Below are positions 61,110-64,000 of a stretch of 64,000 nucleotides of DNA, piece after piece. Location: NCBI GenBank assembly GCA_963931435.1, contig OZ007012.1, forward strand, positions 248,001-312,000, written 5' to 3'. The notes under the pieces are model-generated. The model was not told where the DNA came from, did not search any database, and saw only the letters and a list, made by a program, of their open reading frames with translations. Positions within the stretch are counted from its first letter, which is position 1. Each line of letters starts with the position of its first letter. The translations under genes and the position numbers were made by a program. Source of the DNA: Coprousia sp963931435. GTDB taxonomy: Bacteria > Actinomycetota > Coriobacteriia > Coriobacteriales > Coriobacteriaceae.

Positions 61110-62210
61110 ATGGAACGAGCGCTGGGGGATGCGGAAGCGGTCGCGGCCGAGGGGAGCGCGGCGGAGGTGACCGGTGCGGCCGAGGCGGCGGCGACCGAGG
61201 CGGCTGGCGCGGTCGGAGCCGCGATGCCGATCGCGACCGAAGGGGAGGCGCCGAGCGCGGCGCCGCGGTTCGGCAAGGATGCCGCGTCGCGCGCGCATCG
61301 CAAGCGTCTGCGCGAGCGGGGCAACGCCATGCGGGACCGGCAGATGGTCGCCGGCATCGCCGCAACGCTGGCTGGAGGCATCTTCTGGGGCTTCTCGGGC
61401 ACCTGCGCGAGCTTTTTGTTCGACAACTACGCGGTGGACACGCTGTGGCTCATGTGCGCGCGCCAGCTGTGCTCGGGCTTCCTGTTCCTCTTCCCCATCT
61501 TCGCGCGCGACCGCGCCCGCTTCGTGGAGCTCTTCACCACCCCGCACGACCTCATGGTGTTCCTCGCGTTCACGGCGGGAGGGGTCATTCTCAACCAGTT
61601 CGGGTACCTCCTGGCCGTGCGTCTCATGAATGCGGGCACGGCGACCGTCCTGCAGTGCCTGCAGCTCGTGTTCATCATGGTCTACGCGTGCATCACCTCG
61701 CGGCGCGCGCCGCGCCGGCGCGAGCTGGCGGGCGTGGTGCTGGCGCTGGCGGGAACCTACCTCATCTCCACCGGAGGCAACCCCTCGACGCTCACCATCC
61801 CCCTCGACGGCCTCATCATCGGCCTCATCGCGGCGGTGGGCGCGGCGTGCATGTCCGTCATCCCCGTCAAGCTGCTGCCCAAGTACGGGTCGTCGGTCAT
61901 CACGGGTTCGGGCATGCTCGTCTCGGGCATCGTCTCCAGCCTGTTCATCCAGCCCTGGGCGCACATGCCCGCCTTCGACGCCATGGGCTGGGGCGCCTTC
62001 GCGGTTCTCGCGTTCGTGGGGTCGTTTCTGGCGTACTTCCTCTACATGCAGGGCGTCAAGGACATCGGCTCCATGCGCGCGAGCCTCATCGGCACGGTCG
62101 AGCCCGTCTCGGCCACCATCACGAGCGCGCTGTTCCTGGGAACCTTCTTCGCCGGAACGGATATCGTGGGCTTCGCGCTGATCATCATCATGGTGTTCCT
62201 GACGGTGTAG
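61110..62210 (+). CDS. EamA/DMT family transporter with Ala/Glu-rich N-terminal extension
   Basis: A 366-aa protein. Residues 1-~75 are a low-complexity Ala/Glu/Gly segment followed by a basic stretch (SRAHRKRLRERGNAMRDRQM), then ten membrane helices in two EamA repeats (AGIAATLAGGIFWGFSGTCA; IGTVEPVSATITSALFLGTF). This is a probable metabolite exporter, substrate unknown. The N-terminal tail is unusual for the family and faces the cytoplasm by the positive-inside rule. Confidence 0.85.
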   Translation: MERALGDAEAVAAEGSAAEVTGAAEAAATEAAGAVGAAMPIATEGEAPSAAPRFGKDAASRAHRKRLRERGNAMRDRQMVAGIAATLAGGIFWGFSGTCASFLFDNYAVDTLWLMCARQLCSGFLFLFPIFARDRARFVELFTTPHDLMVFLAFTAGGVILNQFGYLLAVRLMNAGTATVLQCLQLVFIMVYACITSRRAPRRRELAGVVLALAGTYLISTGGNPSTLTIPLDGLIIGLIAAVGAACMSVIPVKLLPKYGSSVITGSGMLVSGIVSSLFIQPWAHMPAFDAMGWGAFAVLAFVGSFLAYFLYMQGVKDIGSMRASLIGTVEPVSATITSALFLGTFFAGTDIVGFALIIIMVFLTV

Positions 62211-62388
62211 CGCTCGGACGCGCGCCGTGGCCAATGCCGCGGCGCGGCGAGGTACCGGGCGGAACCGCAGCGTCCGGGCGCGCGTGCCGAGGCCGCCTCC
62301 GCTCGCCGCGCCCGTCCCGCGCCCCTCGGCAGGCGATCTTTCTCTCGGCGCCGAGTCCGGCGCCGGCGCCGTCCGCCCTTTCAAACTG

Positions 62389-62417
62389 TTGACGATATTG
62401 TAGAAAACGTAAACATA
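62389..62417 (+). promoter_or_regulatory. Candidate promoter of the amidase gene
   Basis: TTGACG (62389-62394) with a weak AACATA (62412-62417) at 17 bp. This AT-rich island (GATATTGTAGAAAACGTAAA) stands out in GC-rich DNA and may also hold an operator. Confidence 0.4.
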
Positions 62418-62474
62418 AATCCCCTCTTTGGTAGGATGATGCGCGCTCTGCGTATCGGATGACAGGAGAGGTCT

Positions 62475-63608
62475 ATGGCAAAAAAGCCCATGAGCAGGCT
62501 GAAGAAGGTTCTGCTCGGTATCGGCATCGCGCTGGTGGTGCTGGTCGTCGCGGCGGTTGGTGCGGTGTACGCGCTGTTCGGGCACGAGCTCGCCACGCTC
62601 GGATCCATCGAGAAGGTGGATGACTACCCGCTCTACACCATGACCTATGAGGGCGACTACGGAATCGACGAGTTCTTGGAGCAGGGTGGGGCGAGCGACG
62701 ACTCCGAGCTCATCCAGTTCGTGGTGAACCGCATCATGAAGGGCCTGCCCATCACCATCGACCTGCCCGATCTGGCATGCTCCACCTTCAACGCCACCAC
62801 GCCCGAGGGCGACGCGCTGTTCGGGCGCAACTTCGATCTCGAGTACTCGCCCGCGATGCTCGTGCGCACCACCCCCGATGACGGCTACGCGAGCGTCTCG
62901 ATGGTGAACCTGGGCTTTCTGGGCTACGGCGAGGACAAGCTGCCCGAGGACCTCGTCTCCAGCCTCACGGCGCTCGCCGCGCCCTACGCGCCGCTCGACG
63001 GCATCAACGAGGCGGGGCTGGCCGTGGGCGTGCTGCTGATCGACACCGAGCCCACCGATCAGCAGACCGACAAGGTGGACATCACCACCACGACGGCCAT
63101 CCGCATGATGCTCGACGGCTGCGCCACCGTGGACGAGGCCGTGGCGCTGCTCGAGCGATACGACATGCACGCGAGCGCCAACCGCTGCTACCACTTCCAG
63201 ATCGCCGACGCGAGCGGCGCCTCGGTGATCGTCGAGTACATCGGCGACGAGATGAGCGTGCTCGATCCCGGTGAGGCCACGACGATGGGCGCGCTTTCCG
63301 GCTCGGAGGGCGTGGCCTACCAGGCGGCGACGAACTTCCTGCTCACGCCCGGTGACTATGATTTCGGTGGCGGGCAGGACCGCTACGAGGTGCTCATGGG
63401 CACGCTTGCCGAGCAGGAGGGTGTGCTTTCCGAGGACGAGGCGATGGCGCTTCTGCAGAGCGTCTCGCGCGAGGTGCAGGTGCGCGACGACGGCAGCGTG
63501 TTCCAGACGCAGTGGTCGTGCGTGTACAACCTCGACGACCTCACCGTCTCCATCATCATGGGCGGAAAGTACGATGAACCCGCCTTCGAGGTGAGCCTGG
63601 CCGAGTAG
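62475..63608 (+). CDS. Membrane-anchored linear amide C-N hydrolase (choloylglycine hydrolase-like Ntn enzyme)
   Basis: A 377-aa protein. An N-terminal basic stretch and one membrane helix (~10-37) anchor it, then ~60 residues of spacer, then an Ntn-hydrolase domain: nucleophile Cys in LACSTFNATT, GDALFGRNFDLE (equivalent to Arg-Asn-x-Asp of bile salt hydrolase), DGINEAGLAVGVLLI, HFQIADASGASVIVEY and QAATNFLL. Family members cleave amide bonds of bile salts, penicillin V or N-acyl amides. The Cys must be exposed by removing the preceding ~100 residues, so the enzyme is probably made as a membrane-tethered precursor facing outwards. Substrate not predictable. Confidence 0.85.
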   Translation: MAKKPMSRLKKVLLGIGIALVVLVVAAVGAVYALFGHELATLGSIEKVDDYPLYTMTYEGDYGIDEFLEQGGASDDSELIQFVVNRIMKGLPITIDLPDLACSTFNATTPEGDALFGRNFDLEYSPAMLVRTTPDDGYASVSMVNLGFLGYGEDKLPEDLVSSLTALAAPYAPLDGINEAGLAVGVLLIDTEPTDQQTDKVDITTTTAIRMMLDGCATVDEAVALLERYDMHASANRCYHFQIADASGASVIVEYIGDEMSVLDPGEATTMGALSGSEGVAYQAATNFLLTPGDYDFGGGQDRYEVLMGTLAEQEGVLSEDEAMALLQSVSREVQVRDDGSVFQTQWSCVYNLDDLTVSIIMGGKYDEPAFEVSLAE

Positions 63609-63840
63609 GCCGGGCCCCAGCGCTCGCCGCGCTTGCGGTCCGACGCCCCTTCGCGCCGGCGCCGCCGTCCCGAGTAGCGCCGCGGTGCCGGCGGGAGCGG
63701 TGCCTGGGGACGGGCGGGGTGCGGCCGACGCCCCCTGCCCGCGCTCCCTGCCAGCTCGGCCGGCGTCCGCGACGCCCTGCATCCCGCTGCGCGACGGTTT
63801 TCCATGGCGGTTCGGGGTGGTGCCGCCGACGCGCGGGTGC
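63609..63840. other. Spacer without gene
   Basis: GC-rich DNA after the amidase gene. No terminator with a T run, no gene with a ribosome site. Confidence 0.35.
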
Positions 63841-64000
63841 TATCATAGCGACCAACGCATTGACGGAGAGGGTTGCACCCGCCGCGCCGCCGCCGAGAGA
63901 GGGAGGGTCACCGGCTGAGAGCCCGCCTGCGGGGGCAAGGATGCAGCGTTCACTCCCGAGCAGCGACCTGAACGGTCGGGACGCGCGTTCCAGTGCCCAG
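63841..64000 (+). ncRNA. Probable T-box leader (3' part beyond window)
   Basis: TATCAT at 63841-63846 is a candidate -10. From about 63860 the sequence has T-box stem I features: GACGGAGAGGGT, then AGAGAGGGAGGGTCACCGGC with a GGCTGAGAGCC apical segment, and CTCCCGAG ... CTGAACGG on the returning strand. The specifier codon and the T-box/antiterminator sequence lie past the edge or cannot be fixed by eye. An aminoacyl-tRNA synthetase or amino-acid gene is expected downstream. Confidence 0.55.

Noticed and set aside
60999..63782. Long minus-strand open frame spanning the DMT and amidase genes
   Set aside because: It is antisense to two clearly recognisable genes with good start sites; composition is typical of a GC-rich shadow frame.

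Overview
This is a 64 kb G+C-rich bacterial chromosome window. The gene content is that of a strict gut anaerobe of the Coriobacteriia, most likely Collinsella or a close relative. The evidence is several PTS loci, peptidoglycan-sugar salvage enzymes (two MupG/DUF871 proteins, MurQ, AnmK, a BadF-type amino-sugar kinase), rubrerythrin, an L-2-hydroxyacid dehydrogenase, an acetyl-CoA-type MetA, an LPxTG surface protein and a bile-salt-hydrolase-like amidase. The genus is inferred from gene content; no rRNA is present. I see no phage, plasmid, CRISPR array, intact transposase or rRNA.

Layout. 1-18 kb is a cell-wall amino-sugar and glycoside salvage region. A DUF389 membrane protein (cut by the window edge) is followed by the leftover 3' end of a MupG gene. 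Next come a divergent RpiR regulator and an operon of EIIC, double GNAT, PIG-L-like protein, EIIB and MupG, then a convergent GH1 gene, murQ with a divergent RpiR/MurR-like regulator, a second EIIC, a second MupG, an amino-sugar kinase and anmK. The region ends in a very unusual gene (16431-18230): a BglG/LicT-type RNA-binding domain plus most of PRD1 fused in frame to a beta-glucoside-family EIIBC, preceded by a RAT-like antiterminator and an overlapping intrinsic terminator. 18-31 kb holds general functions: PHP phosphoesterase, C39-like protease, zinc phospholipase C-like protein, UMF1 transporter, QueT, GT2, a LytS/LytR pair, a phosphodiesterase and GH3. 31-37 kb has tRNA-Asp, an Rrf2 regulator, a MutY-like glycosylase, rubrerythrin, nth, rmuC and a Nim-like flavoprotein. 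37.4-38.1 kb is a decayed RpiR/GH1 locus with an orphan operator. 38-47 kb carries mfd, a 5'-truncated ATPase, a GNAT, an AAA_14/DUF4143 ATPase and recQ, with several REP-like palindromes, one of them inside the mfd reading frame. 47-51 kb is a complete beta-glucoside locus (RpiR, GH1, EIIBC). 51-64 kb has a DMT transporter, a Gfo/Idh oxidoreductase, a lactate-dehydrogenase-like gene, metA, an LPxTG surface protein whose reading frame depends on a run of ten G/C pairs, an M16C protease, another DMT transporter, a membrane-anchored Ntn amidase and the beginning of a probable T-box leader cut by the window edge.

How the parts work together. Imported phospho-muropeptide sugars or phospho-glycosides would be split by MupG and GH1. 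MurNAc-6P made by MupG or AnmK goes through MurQ to GlcNAc-6P, and the BadF-type kinase rephosphorylates free amino sugar. RpiR regulators sit divergently beside these genes with palindromic candidate operators. Two lactose-family EIIC genes share at most one EIIB, and no EIIA, HPr or EI is visible, so these must come from elsewhere.

The observations I rate highest are the antiterminator-EIIBC fusion with its own RAT/terminator leader, the poly-C switch in the LPxTG protein, the REP-like palindrome inside mfd, and the three 33-bp-spaced palindromes in front of the AAA_14 gene. All family assignments come from reading motifs by eye; no database search was possible.
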